Positions 28,035 to 37,042 of a stretch of DNA of 64,000 bases are shown piece after piece (within the stretch, counting starts at the first letter, position 1; each line of letters begins with the position of its first letter). The stretch is from positions 6,188,336 to 6,252,335 of the forward strand of contig NC_019695.1 in the NCBI RefSeq assembly GCF_000317125.1. The letters run 5' to 3'. The notes beneath the pieces were generated by a model, which saw nothing but the letters and a program-made list of their open reading frames with translations, was not told the DNA's origin and searched no databases. This DNA is from Chroococcidiopsis thermalis PCC 7203 (GTDB taxonomy: Bacteria; Cyanobacteriota; Cyanobacteriia; Cyanobacteriales; Chroococcidiopsidaceae). The position numbers and the translations under genes were made by a program.

Positions 28035-28558
28035 ATGAAACAATTACTGAGGCTGTTTCTTCCCCTTGCTGGAATAGCTCTATTTCAGACAACCGCGATC
28101 GCCCAAGAAGCAGATGGATGTTTTATGCTTGACTCTGCCGGACAGACGATTGACTTATCTACTGTTTGCGGTCTACCAAAAAAAATTCGGCTCACGCTAG
28201 CGAATTTCAAGCAAAAATCAAGCGTCGTGAAAGTGGAATACCAGTTATTGACGTAACTTTTAACGGTCAGCAAAAATTTGAGATGCTTTTAGATACTGGG
28301 GCTTCTCAAACCACAATCACGACGGAGATGGCACAAGCGTTAGGAGTCGTTCCAATTGGTACGCACAAAGCACAAATTGCCAATGGCGATATAGTAGAAT
28401 TCCCCATTGGACAGGTAGCTTCAATGAGTGTCGGCAAGGCTATAGTTCGCGAACCAAAAGTTTCGATTACTGAAGGAGATCCACTATTGGGACAGAACTT
28501 CTTTGAAGATTATGACGTAACGATTAGGCGAGATGTAGTGGAATTTCAGCCGCGTTGA
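28035..28558 (+). CDS. Retropepsin-like aspartic protease, split by a -1 frameshift at an A-run
   Basis: Two overlapping frames together make one clan AA protein. Frame one (28035-28256) gives a signal peptide (MKQLLRLFLPLAGIALFQTT...AIA) and GCFMLDSAGQTIDLSTVCG. Frame two (open from 28166) carries the protease core: FNGQQKFEMLLDTGASQTTI with the catalytic D-T-G-A, and DPLLGQNFFEDYDVTIRRD, the retropepsin-like ending. The frames join if one base is re-read in the eight-A run at about 28180-28187. The product would be about 174 residues, exported. It may be a recent frameshift, phase variation, programmed slippage or a sequencing error. The 3' end overlaps panC-cmk (convergent) by 13 nt. Confidence 0.75.
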
Positions 28559-30228
28559 TCGGTTCTCGCAAAAACTCGGTCGTACTGCGAGACAATTTCT
28601 GCAATGACTTGAGTAATACTCTTGCCATCAGTAATAATCTCAACTGCCCCAGCAGCTTTTTTTAATGGCGCAACCTCGCGATTGCTATCCTGCCAATCTC
28701 GCGCGGCAATATCCCGTTCTAGTTGTTCCAAGCTCACCTGTGGCTGTCCCTGAGCTAAAAAGTCTTGCTGCCGCCGTTTAGCTCTTTCTTGCACGGAAGC
28801 CGTCAAGAAAATTTTCAGGTCGGCATCGGGAAAAACCTGCGTGCCGATGTCTCGTCCTTCCGCCACCAAGCCGCCTTTTTGTCCCCACTGCTGCTGTTGC
28901 TTGACTAAAACGTGTCGCACTTCTGGAATTGCCGCGATCGCAGATACATTTGCCGTTACTTCCAAACTGCGAATCGCTGAAGTCACTTCGCGATTGTTAA
29001 TCCAAACTCTTACGGGTTGCGCTGCATCTAGGCTAGCAGCCAGTTGAATTTCGCACCGATTTGCTAATTCCGCGATCGCACACCGATCCGTAACTGAAAT
29101 TCCCGACTCTAAAACCAACCACGTTAAGGCGCGGTACATAGCTCCCGTATCGAGGTAGACTAACCCCAACTCCCGCGCTACCGACCGCGATACAGTTGAT
29201 TTGCCGACTCCTGCCGGACCATCAATGGCGACAATCGGCTGGCGATCGCGCAAAATTATATTGTCGATTAACCGCGTCGTTCCTACTCGTGCGGCAACCG
29301 CGATCGTGCCTGCTTCCTCTACTCTGTTCACTGGTCGTAACGTATCAGGATGTACTAACTCCAGATACTCTACTGCCACTCCCTTAGCCAGCGCAAGTAC
29401 TTGCTCTACAGTTGTTAATAAAGTTTGGCGATCGCGCTTTCCAGCAATAAAAGCTGCTTGAGCGTGCTGCAAACCGCGATATATATATGATGCTCGTTCT
29501 CTTTGTTCTGGGGTTAAATACTGATTGCGAGAACTCATTGCCAACCCCGATGCTTCCCGCACTGTAGGACAGCCGACAATCTCGACTGGTAAACTTAAAT
29601 CTCGCACTAACCGCCGAATAATGGCTAACTGCTGTCCGTCTTTCTGACCAAAATACGCTCGGCTCGGCTGGACAATATTTAACAATTTAGTCACGATCGT
29701 CGCCACACCCTGAAAATGCCCTGGACGTGATTCACCGCACAATACTGAGGTCATTTCTTCGGGTGGGATGATTTGAGTTAGTTGGTAATTGGTAATTGGT
29801 AGTTGGTAATTGGTAATTACTCCCTTGTCTCCCTTGTCTCCCCCCTCTCCCTTGTCTCCCTTGTCTCCCCCCTCTCCCTTGTCTCCCTTTACTCTCTCCC
29901 CAATCCCCAGATCCTCGGCAGTGGGAGCAAAGATAATGTCAACGCCTGCTTGCTCGCAGAGTTGGCGATCGCTTTCTAGCTGACGCGGGTATTGTTGATA
30001 ATCTTCTGTGGGACCGAATTGCAGCGGGTTGACAAAAATGCTGACCGCCACAATGTCATTTTCCTGCCGCGCCCGTTGCATCAAGCTTAAATGTCCGGCG
30101 TGTAAAGCACCCATCGTCGGAACTAAACCGACGGTAATCTCAGCTGAAGCGGCTAGATTTCGCTTAGCTTCTGCTTTCAACACGCTTAAGTAACAGCGTA
30201 ATGCTGCAACTGTTGCAAACAGACGCAC
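28546..30228 (-). CDS. panC-cmk: Bifunctional pantoate-beta-alanine ligase/cytidylate kinase
   Basis: The cyanobacterial PanC-Cmk fusion, about 560 residues. The N-terminal half joins pantoate to beta-alanine for CoA synthesis: PTMGALHAGHLSLM (nucleotide-binding HxxH), FVNPLQFGPTEDYQQYPR, YFGQKDGQQ and MSSRNQYL. The C-terminal half is CMP/dCMP kinase: VAIDGPAGVGKST P-loop, YLDTGAMYRALT and EGRDIGTQVFPDAD. The start is GTG giving MRLFATVAALRCYL, preceded by AGAGGGGG; a TTG lies one codon earlier. Residues about 111-150 are an in-frame insertion of repeat-coded GDKGEGGDKGDKG and ITNYQL units in the PanC part, between FAPTAED and PPEEMTSVLCG. Confidence 0.95.
   Translation of the reverse strand: MRLFATVAALRCYLSVLKAEAKRNLAASAEITVGLVPTMGALHAGHLSLMQRARQENDIVAVSIFVNPLQFGPTEDYQQYPRQLESDRQLCEQAGVDIIFAPTAEDLGIGERVKGDKGEGGDKGDKGEGGDKGDKGVITNYQLPITNYQLTQIIPPEEMTSVLCGESRPGHFQGVATIVTKLLNIVQPSRAYFGQKDGQQLAIIRRLVRDLSLPVEIVGCPTVREASGLAMSSRNQYLTPEQRERASYIYRGLQHAQAAFIAGKRDRQTLLTTVEQVLALAKGVAVEYLELVHPDTLRPVNRVEEAGTIAVAARVGTTRLIDNIILRDRQPIVAIDGPAGVGKSTVSRSVARELGLVYLDTGAMYRALTWLVLESGISVTDRCAIAELANRCEIQLAASLDAAQPVRVWINNREVTSAIRSLEVTANVSAIAAIPEVRHVLVKQQQQWGQKGGLVAEGRDIGTQVFPDADLKIFLTASVQERAKRRQQDFLAQGQPQVSLEQLERDIAARDWQDSNREVAPLKKAAGAVEIITDGKSITQVIAEIVSQYDRVFARTDQRG
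29779..29898 (-). repeat. Repeat insertion inside panC-cmk
   Basis: About 120 nt made of GGAGACAAG-type units followed by ATTACCA heptamers, in frame, adding about 40 residues. The same 9-mer occurs eight times in tandem at 58882-58952 and the ATTACCA repeats recur between genes. The site falls in a loop of the PanC domain before PPEEM. Confidence 0.85.
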
Positions 30229-30296
30229 CAATACCCCCTCTGTTTTAGTCTCAACCCGACTCTATTGTAGAGCAGATCGGAAGAGGGGTGTGGGGT

Positions 30297-30326
30297 GAGG
30301 AGGAGCCAGCGCGCTGGCTCCTCCTC
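30297..30326. repeat. Perfect 30-bp palindrome
   Basis: The 15-nt arms GAGGAGGAGCCAGCG and CGCTGGCTCCTCCTC are exact reverse complements with no loop. It lies 5 nt past the rlpA-like stop codon, without a T-run. It may stop transcription by its stability or may be another dispersed palindrome. Confidence 0.7.
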
Positions 30327-30330
30327 GCTC

Positions 30331-31389
30331 CTATCTTCCCAAGATTTCAACTCGCACGGGGGCAACACCCGAACTAGCTATGCCGAGGACGCGGGCGGCG
30401 GCGGCGGAGAGGTCGATAATGCGACCGCCAATGTAGGGACCGCGATCGTTGATGCGGACTACAATTGAGCGACCCGTTCCCGCGTGGGTGACTCGTACCC
30501 GCGTCCCGAAGGGTAAGCTTTTGTGGGCAGCAGTAAGGGCATTTTGGTTGTAAGTTTCGCCGTTAGCCGTGCGATTGCCGTGGAAACCAGGACCGTACCA
30601 AGAGGCAACTCCATTCAGGACGGCACGCACTGGTGCGAAAGCAATATTTTGTGGCTGCGATCGCTTGGGTTCTGGCATTCCTGCCACTTCTTTGAGGGGC
30701 GGAGCATTCCCTAAGAGTCGCCGCAAGCGGTTAGTGGCTTGTAATGCCTCGTCTGATAGTTTTTTCTTATTCTGCTCTGGTAGTCTGGTATCCGCATCAA
30801 CTGCTACTAGTTTTCTGCCGTCGATGGCAATCTCATAGCGTTCTGATGCTTTTTGAGCATTAGATTTGCCAGTGTCTTTCCATTTGACTGTAATTTTGCT
30901 GGCATCGACACCATCTGCACTTATTTGGTTGAGTCTAGCTGCTACTGCTGCTGCCTGCCAAATGGGGGCATTATTCGCTGAAGTTGGTTCGATGCTGGGT
31001 AACTTGCCTGTTGTTGCTACTTGGGTTGTTTTGTCAGCAGCATTTTCGGCACTCTGGGTTTGTCCGACTTTGGTAGTTTTTGCTGCTTGTTTGTCGCCTA
31101 AAAACGTCAGTACGGGTATGTTACGCACGTACAGCGTCACTGCTTGGCGATCGCCCCTTTCGTGGGGTTGGATTCTGGCGACCGTGGCTTCTTTAGCTTT
31201 AGATTCGCCTCTGGACTGGGTTTCGCCTACTTTCTCAACATTCTGCGGTTGAGCCTGCACTGCTGAGGAGATCTCCTGTCTGTTATCTCTGGAAGAATCT
31301 GCATTCAGCGATTCTGCATAACATGACAGGGGTACGCCTACGGCAGTAGTAAGCAGAGCAACGGTTGTTAATAAAATTTGCTTTTTCAT
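30331..31389 (-). CDS. rlpA: RlpA-like septal ring lytic transglycosylase
   Basis: A 352-residue exported protein. Signal peptide MKKQILLTTVALLTTAVGVPLSCYA, then a long polar region with low conservation, then a C-terminal double-psi beta-barrel (about residues 255-350). That domain carries the RlpA signatures GVASWYGPGFHGNRTANGE, LPFGTRVRVTH and INDRGPYIGGRIIDLS, including the catalytic Asp region. RlpA enzymes cleave peptidoglycan at division sites. I use the internal ATG because the upstream 12 residues do not look like a signal peptide start. No SPOR domain is visible. Confidence 0.88.
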   Translation of the reverse strand: MKKQILLTTVALLTTAVGVPLSCYAESLNADSSRDNRQEISSAVQAQPQNVEKVGETQSRGESKAKEATVARIQPHERGDRQAVTLYVRNIPVLTFLGDKQAAKTTKVGQTQSAENAADKTTQVATTGKLPSIEPTSANNAPIWQAAAVAARLNQISADGVDASKITVKWKDTGKSNAQKASERYEIAIDGRKLVAVDADTRLPEQNKKKLSDEALQATNRLRRLLGNAPPLKEVAGMPEPKRSQPQNIAFAPVRAVLNGVASWYGPGFHGNRTANGETYNQNALTAAHKSLPFGTRVRVTHAGTGRSIVVRINDRGPYIGGRIIDLSAAAARVLGIASSGVAPVRVEILGR

Positions 31390-31873
31390 GCTTCCGTTGT
31401 GAATTGCACTCCTCGACTTCGGCAAGAGTTACGCGGGGACACCACTGAATGGTCTCAAACTGACCCACCAACTCGTACTCATTACGCTTTTATGTTGAAG
31501 TTTCAACTGCAACAGACTACCACGAAGTTTTTGCATTGAGGATCGGTAATGTCAAGGGGAAATTGTTAATTTTAATAAAAAGTTTTTGTAAAGCAAAGCA
31601 TAAAACCTTTACAGAGAGGCAAAATCAGCTTTTCTGTCTCTCTAACCAAATAAATTATTTTTTAATAAAATTAATATTACTTAAAATACTTAAAAAAGAG
31701 TAAAAGTAAATAAATATTGGTTTAAAACTTAACTTTTTAGCTATAAAGTGATATTTAAACAGGCGATCGCCCTCAAGCAACACGTAGAATGCTAATGCTG
31801 TCGCGCAGCAAAATTAAGATAAAATGCTGATGCGTGAAGCGGAGCTATCTGCCGCATTGAGGAAACTGGCAGC
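31390..31873. other. AT-rich intergenic region between rlpA and purM
   Basis: 484 nt separating divergent genes, so both promoters lie here. The part from 31540 to 31750 is very AT-rich. An imperfect stem (AGAGAGGCAAAA with TTTTCTGTCTCT) lies at 31612-31642. No gene, riboswitch or known operator is recognised. Confidence 0.5.
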
Positions 31874-32905
31874 ATGGATTATCGAGCAGCAGGGGTTAAT
31901 GTTGAAGCTGGTAGAGCATTTGTTGAAGGCATTCGCCAGCTCGTGCATCGCACCCATCGCCCAGAAGTGATTGGGGGATTGGGAGGTTTCGGAGGTTATT
32001 TTCAACTCCCTAGCGGTTACACGGAGCCAGTTTTAGTCTCTGGGACAGATGGAGTCGGCACAAAATTGAAACTTTCTCACGCGCTCAACCGTCACGACAC
32101 GGTAGGAATTGATTTAGTGGCGATGTGCGTGAATGATGTACTGACTTCTGGGGCAGAACCGCTGTTTTTCTTGGATTATTTAGCAACGGGAAAGCTCAAC
32201 TCGGAGCAACTGACACAGGTAGTTAGCGGCATCAGTTTGGGATGTCAAAAGGCGGGGTGTGCGCTGTTGGGGGGTGAAACCGCTGAAATGCCTGGTTTTT
32301 ATCAGGTAGGAGAGTACGATCTGGCGGGTTTTTGTGTTGGAATTGTGGACAAGAGCAAGTTACTCGATGGTTCTAGGGTACAAATAGGCGATGTGGCGAT
32401 CGCGCTTGCCAGTCAAGGTGTCCACAGTAACGGTTACAGCTTGGTGCGGAAAATTGTTGAGGTGGGGGGATATGCTTGGAGCGATCGCCCAGAAGAGTTT
32501 TCCGGTCAAAGTTTGGGAGAAGTTTTTTTAACACCAACGCGGATTTATGTCAAGCCCGTATTGGGCGCGATCGCATCTGGGATCGAAATTCATGCAATGG
32601 CACATATTACGGGTGGGGGAATACCGGAAAATTTACCCCGTTGCTTGGATAAGGGACAATCGATTCGCGTGGATGCGAACAGTTGGACAATTCCCCCAGT
32701 ATTTCAGTGGCTGGCGAAAGTTGGTGGAGTCAGTCAGAAGGAGATGTTCAATACTTTTAATATGGGGATTGGCTACGTGGCGATCGTTCCTCCCCAAGCT
32801 GTAGAAGAGACGCTGCGGTGGTTTGACTCTCAAGATGTCGAAGCGTTTGCAATTGGAGAGGTTATTGCTGGTAGTGGAACCGTTGAGGGTATACCTAAAG
32901 ACTGA
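31874..32905 (+). CDS. purM: Phosphoribosylformylglycinamidine cyclo-ligase (PurM)
   Basis: Forms aminoimidazole ribonucleotide from FGAM and ATP in purine synthesis. 343 residues. Family blocks are [66 protein letters not shown] and [27 protein letters not shown] is the usual PurM N-terminus, supporting this ATG. It appears monocistronic; the next gene begins about 170 nt later. Confidence 0.97.
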   Translation: MDYRAAGVNVEAGRAFVEGIRQLVHRTHRPEVIGGLGGFGGYFQLPSGYTEPVLVSGTDGVGTKLKLSHALNRHDTVGIDLVAMCVNDVLTSGAEPLFFLDYLATGKLNSEQLTQVVSGISLGCQKAGCALLGGETAEMPGFYQVGEYDLAGFCVGIVDKSKLLDGSRVQIGDVAIALASQGVHSNGYSLVRKIVEVGGYAWSDRPEEFSGQSLGEVFLTPTRIYVKPVLGAIASGIEIHAMAHITGGGIPENLPRCLDKGQSIRVDANSWTIPPVFQWLAKVGGVSQKEMFNTFNMGIGYVAIVPPQAVEETLRWFDSQDVEAFAIGEVIAGSGTVEGIPKD

Positions 32906-33073
32906 AATTCTCAAGGTAGAAAAGCAAGTGATGGTAACATAATTGTCATGAAACTTTAACTTTTGTGACAATCATTGCTCTGCCAATTTTTGGCTTTGGC
33001 TCTCCAAGCTAGATACTAAGTTTTTAGCATCTAGACATTTAGAGTGGGCAGTGAGTTGAAATACTCAAAACCC

Positions 33074-34333
33074 ATGTCAAACCGCAAAGAACATCTTGAG
33101 CATTTACCTCACGCTGAAGCAGTCGATCGCACGATTCGTTTAAAGCAGCATAACCGCCTATTTGCCTTACTCTCGCTGGCGGCGGGTCTAATTTTTCTGC
33201 AAGGATATACGATCGCTCCCCTGATTCCGCGTTTGGCGGAAGTCTTTAACGTTCCAGTTCAAGAAATTGGCATTATCGTTCCAGCCTATATGCTGGCTTA
33301 CGCGCTGATGGCATTGTTCTACGGCGTGCTGTCAGATCGATTTGGCAGATGGTCGGTGATTCGCATCTCGCTCATCATTTTTGTCATCTGCACGGCTTTG
33401 ACTGCAACAGCTCAAACAGCTTCGCAAATGGTAATTTGGCGACTGCTGACAGGACTGGGAGCTAGTGGAGTAATTCCACTCACGTTTGCCTTAATTGGCG
33501 ATTTGTTTCCATTCGACCAGCGAGGTAGTAAATTAGGGCTGGTTTTCGCAGCTATGGAAGGGGGAATGGCAGCGGGTTCTGCGGGTGGCGCGATTCTCGA
33601 ACCGTTTATTGGGTGGCGATCGCTATTTATCGGGACGGCTGTTTTCGCTGCTTTCGTCCTTTGGCGGCTGCATCTTTACGGCGCTTTATTCGATACAGCC
33701 AAAGTAGAAAAATTACCGACGATTCGCCAGATATTTAGAGGCTATAGCCAGATCTTAAGTAGTTTTCGCGGTAAACGGACTTATGCCTATGTTTTATGGA
33801 ACGGCATCTACCACTCTGGCGTGTATACCTGGCTGGGGTTGTACTTGTCGCAACGCTACAACATGGATGCATTGAGCATTGGTCTGACTATTCTCGGCTA
33901 TGGTATTCCTGGGTTGCTGCTCAGTTCTCTAATTGGTCGAGCCGTGGATCGTTGGGGACGGCGTTGGTTGGTTCCAGCAGGATTAATTATGGCAGCCTTA
34001 GCGGGAATTGCAATGATTTTTGAGATTCCCCCGATTGGAACGACGATCGCAGTGCTTATCTTGTCTTTAGGGTACGACCTGACGCAACCTTTATTTGTGG
34101 GTATCGTGACTGACTTGGGAGATAGCAATAGTTTAGGTCAAACAATGGGACTGAAAGTATTTGTCTTGTTTACGGGATTTGGTATTGGCAGCTTAATATT
34201 CGGAGAATTGTTACGGTTTGGATTTGGAGTATCGCTGGCTGTATTTGGTGGCATTCAGTTGATTAGCGGCGCGATCGCAATTAAGCTATTCTGGCAGGAA
34301 GTCCCATATCGGTTGCGATCGAAATCGCCTTAG
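33074..34333 (+). CDS. MFS transporter
   Basis: A 419-residue major facilitator with 12 predicted helices. The motif GVLSDRFGRWSVIRIS between helices 2 and 3 is MFS motif A (GxLaDrxGrkxxl), and GRAVDRWGRRWLVPAG repeats it in the second half. FIGWRSLFIGTAV is the motif C/D-like region found in drug-efflux types. Substrate unknown, but the pattern fits a DHA-type exporter. An earlier GTG/TTG frame start at 33044 is possible. The MSNRKEHLEHL start gives a normal polar N-terminus. Confidence 0.88.
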   Translation: MSNRKEHLEHLPHAEAVDRTIRLKQHNRLFALLSLAAGLIFLQGYTIAPLIPRLAEVFNVPVQEIGIIVPAYMLAYALMALFYGVLSDRFGRWSVIRISLIIFVICTALTATAQTASQMVIWRLLTGLGASGVIPLTFALIGDLFPFDQRGSKLGLVFAAMEGGMAAGSAGGAILEPFIGWRSLFIGTAVFAAFVLWRLHLYGALFDTAKVEKLPTIRQIFRGYSQILSSFRGKRTYAYVLWNGIYHSGVYTWLGLYLSQRYNMDALSIGLTILGYGIPGLLLSSLIGRAVDRWGRRWLVPAGLIMAALAGIAMIFEIPPIGTTIAVLILSLGYDLTQPLFVGIVTDLGDSNSLGQTMGLKVFVLFTGFGIGSLIFGELLRFGFGVSLAVFGGIQLISGAIAIKLFWQEVPYRLRSKSP

Positions 34334-34362
34334 TGCTGAAAAACGCTCAATCTGTTGATTAT

Positions 34363-34635
34363 TCATGGCAGATTTTCATTTTTTGCTTCAAGTACAGGTA
34401 CTTTCCAAACCCGTCCTTGACAGTGAACTTCATCAGCAATTACACGAGTACCAGCTAGCAGTCGCATTAATTTTACTAACTCTTCCCTTTCTGTTGCCGT
34501 GAGAAAATCTTCACCAGGAAGACCGCTATGAGTGCCTTTTGGTTCGCCTCCTGCTGCTAAATAACGCTGATGAGATATGTCCAGCAGTTCTTTAACTCGT
34601 GCGTACTGCTGTTTTTCTGTTTCTGTAGATTTCAT
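34363..34635 (-). CDS. Hypothetical protein, second gene of a coupled pair
   Basis: About 90 residues, rich in charged residues and Leu, mostly helical by eye (TEREELVKLMRLLAG), ending in VHCQGRVWKVPVLEAKNENLP. Its ATG overlaps the stop of the upstream 61-residue gene in an ATGA arrangement, a sign of translational coupling. I do not recognise a family. An ATG five codons earlier (34650) is less likely for that reason. Confidence 0.6.
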   Translation of the reverse strand: MKSTETEKQQYARVKELLDISHQRYLAAGGEPKGTHSGLPGEDFLTATEREELVKLMRLLAGTRVIADEVHCQGRVWKVPVLEAKNENLP

Positions 34636-34817
34636 GACTCTAAAAACCATGTAATAGGAACGATTTCACCATTTGGTAGCAAAAAAGCGATTGGTAACAC
34701 GGAATTAGGCGTTTCAATTATCCAAAAGCCTTGTTCTGGATCGTAAACCCTTCTTTGTAGTAGCTCTAGCGTTTCCAGGGCGTTCAGAATGAGATATTGG
34801 GCTTCAGTAGGTTCCAC
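34632..34817 (-). CDS. Hypothetical small protein, first gene of a coupled pair
   Basis: 61 residues: an acidic helical start (MEPTEAQYLILNALETLELLQRR) then VYDPEQGFWIIETPNSVLPIAFLLPNGEIVPITWF, which looks like beta strands. It resembles small two-part cyanobacterial operons, possibly of toxin-antitoxin or phage-defence-accessory type, but no family is recognised. The 4-nt overlap with the next gene is the main evidence that both are real. Confidence 0.55.
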   Translation of the reverse strand: MEPTEAQYLILNALETLELLQRRVYDPEQGFWIIETPNSVLPIAFLLPNGEIVPITWFLES

Positions 34818-34959
34818 TATGATTTTATACTGGCTGACAGATTGCTTCTAGGGATTTTACACTGTGAAGCCGCTTGCTTAGTCCAACTTCCCCCAACAGC
34901 CAGAAGACAACTATAACTGCAATAATTCTAGAATCAGCAAAGTCCTTCATGCGGCGGTC

Positions 34960-36711
34960 ATGGCTCAACGTTCTCGCTTTTCTAAACTCCTCAATTACCT
35001 GCGTCCCCACTGGAAACAAGTTCTCATAGGGGTTGTGGCTTTATTTGTAGTTAACGCCGTCGGAGTATACATTCCACTATTAATTCGCGACATTATCGAG
35101 CGCCTTCAGGGAGAATTTAGGTTCGACCAAGTCTTACAGTTTGTCGGATTGATAATTGTTTTGAGTTCTGTCATGTGGGTAATCCGCATGGTATCGCGGA
35201 TTGCCCTGTTTGGTGCAGGACGACAAGTCGAATTTGACTTGAAACAAAAGCTATTTCAACATCTTTTGAAGCTGGAACCTACCTATTTCAACACAAATAC
35301 AGCGGGAGATTTGATCAACCGCGCTACAAGTGATGTCGAAAATATTCGGCGATTGGTAGGTTTTGCAGTACTGAGTATTGTCAACACGATCTTTGCTTAT
35401 GCGTTGACGCTACCTTTCATGTTACAAATTAATGTCGAACTGACTCTTGCTGCTGTAGCAATTTATCCAGTGATGTTGGTGGTGGTACAGTTATTTAGCG
35501 ATCGCCTCCGTAACGAACAAGCAGAAGTCCAAGAAGAACTATCTGACATTAGCGAATTAATTCAAGAAGATATGAGCGGGATGGCATTAATTAAAATCTA
35601 CGCTCAAGAAACAAACGAACGCCTAGCTTTTCGGCAAAATAATTCCAGGTTATTAGGGGCAAATTTAAAACTCGCCAAAACTCGTAATACTTTGTTTCCC
35701 CTAGTTGGAGGTTTTTCTTACGTTAGTCTGCTCTTATTATTGTGGTTTGGAGCGGGAAAAATTGCAAATAACAGTTTAAGTGTTGGTGATTTTATAGCAC
35801 TCATACTTTATGTCGAAAGACTCGTTTTTCCCACCGCTTTACTTGGGTTTACCATTACAGCTTATCAAAGAGGAGAAGTCAGTATCGATCGCGTAGAATC
35901 TGTTCTGGCAGTCAAACCTCAGATTTACGATAAACCCGACGCGATTTCATTAGCAAAAGAAGAAATAAAAGGAGAGTTAACGGCACGCAATTTGAGCTAT
36001 ACATATGCTGGTTCTGGTACACCATCATTACAAAATGTCAGCTTTTCTATTCAGCCAGGGGAGACAGTCGCAATTGTAGGACCAATTGGTTCGGGAAAAT
36101 CAACTTTAGCAAATGCTCTACCTCATCTCTTAGAAATTGACCCAGGACAATTATTTTTAGATGGGCAAGATATTACTCAAATTACATTGAAAGATTTACG
36201 TCGCGCGATCGCCTACGTACCACAAGATAGTTTTCTCTTCAGTACCACAATTAAAAATAATATTCGATATGGCGATCCGCTCGCAGAACAATCTGATGTA
36301 GAATACTGCGCCAAGCAAGCTCAAATTCATCCCGAAATTCTCAATTTTCCGCAGCAATACGAAACAATTGTGGGCGAACGAGGGATTACCCTTTCCGGTG
36401 GACAAAGACAGCGTACAGCGCTTGCTAGAGCTTTGCTTGTAGATGCTCCGGTACTAATTTTAGACGATGCCTTATCTAGCGTTGACAATCAGACTGCAAC
36501 AGCGATTTTAGATAATCTTTCCACAGGAACCGATCGCAAAACTGTGATATTTATCTCTCATCAACTATCAGCTGCGGCTACTACCGATCGGATTTTGGTG
36601 ATGGATCGGGGTGCGATCGTTCAATCTGGCACGCATGAAGAACTAGTTCAACAACCAGGGTTATATCAAAATTTGTGGAACCAGCACCAATTACAAGAGA
36701 TTTTGCAGTAA
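34960..36711 (+). CDS. ABC transporter, fused permease-ATPase (MsbA/MdlB type)
   Basis: A 583-residue half-transporter that would act as a homodimer exporter. Six helices fill residues 1-320 with the coupling-helix region INRATSDVENIRRLVGFAV. The ATPase follows with Walker A GPIGSGKST, Q-loop YVPQDSFLF, signature LSGGQRQRTALARALL, Walker B VLILDDALSSVD and the H-loop ISHQLSA. Walker B ends in LDDALSSVD, with D in place of the usual E. Substrate not predictable; heavily related proteins export lipids or drugs. It converges with the small 2-TM gene. Confidence 0.93.
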   Translation: MAQRSRFSKLLNYLRPHWKQVLIGVVALFVVNAVGVYIPLLIRDIIERLQGEFRFDQVLQFVGLIIVLSSVMWVIRMVSRIALFGAGRQVEFDLKQKLFQHLLKLEPTYFNTNTAGDLINRATSDVENIRRLVGFAVLSIVNTIFAYALTLPFMLQINVELTLAAVAIYPVMLVVVQLFSDRLRNEQAEVQEELSDISELIQEDMSGMALIKIYAQETNERLAFRQNNSRLLGANLKLAKTRNTLFPLVGGFSYVSLLLLLWFGAGKIANNSLSVGDFIALILYVERLVFPTALLGFTITAYQRGEVSIDRVESVLAVKPQIYDKPDAISLAKEEIKGELTARNLSYTYAGSGTPSLQNVSFSIQPGETVAIVGPIGSGKSTLANALPHLLEIDPGQLFLDGQDITQITLKDLRRAIAYVPQDSFLFSTTIKNNIRYGDPLAEQSDVEYCAKQAQIHPEILNFPQQYETIVGERGITLSGGQRQRTALARALLVDAPVLILDDALSSVDNQTATAILDNLSTGTDRKTVIFISHQLSAAATTDRILVMDRGAIVQSGTHEELVQQPGLYQNLWNQHQLQEILQ

Positions 36712-36718
36712 ACCGGAA

Positions 36719-36913
36719 CTAGTTGTAGTAGAACGCGCCAAAAGCAAGTGCAATGACGATGGGGATAATAATTGGTAGAGCAACTATCAATCCCCATTTA
36801 CCAAAACGAATTTCTTGACCGTCAGATTTTAGCAATGCAATTACACCCGCAGTTCCCATCACAACCCAGATACAACCAAAGACGATAAAAATAACGAATT
36901 GAGAGTCTTCCAT
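36719..36913 (-). CDS. Small two-helix membrane protein downstream of hlyD
   Basis: 64 residues with two hydrophobic segments (FVIFIVFGCIWVVMGTAGVIALL and WGLIVALPIIIPIVIALAFGAF) joined by a short polar loop KSDGQEIRFGK. It is on the same strand as, and about 130 nt after, the HlyD-like adaptor gene and the C39 exporter. It could be an accessory or immunity protein, but position is the only argument. No family recognised. An ATG ten codons earlier is less likely. Confidence 0.55.
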   Translation of the reverse strand: MEDSQFVIFIVFGCIWVVMGTAGVIALLKSDGQEIRFGKWGLIVALPIIIPIVIALAFGAFYYN

Positions 36914-37042
36914 TTCATTAGACCGCTTGCGGACTAAACTCAATTAATCTGATAAACATCAATTTAGTATCAATGAGAATAAAGGGTAACTCAACAATAG
37001 GATAGTTTAATGCTAACAATAAGTTTAAAACATGACTTCTGG

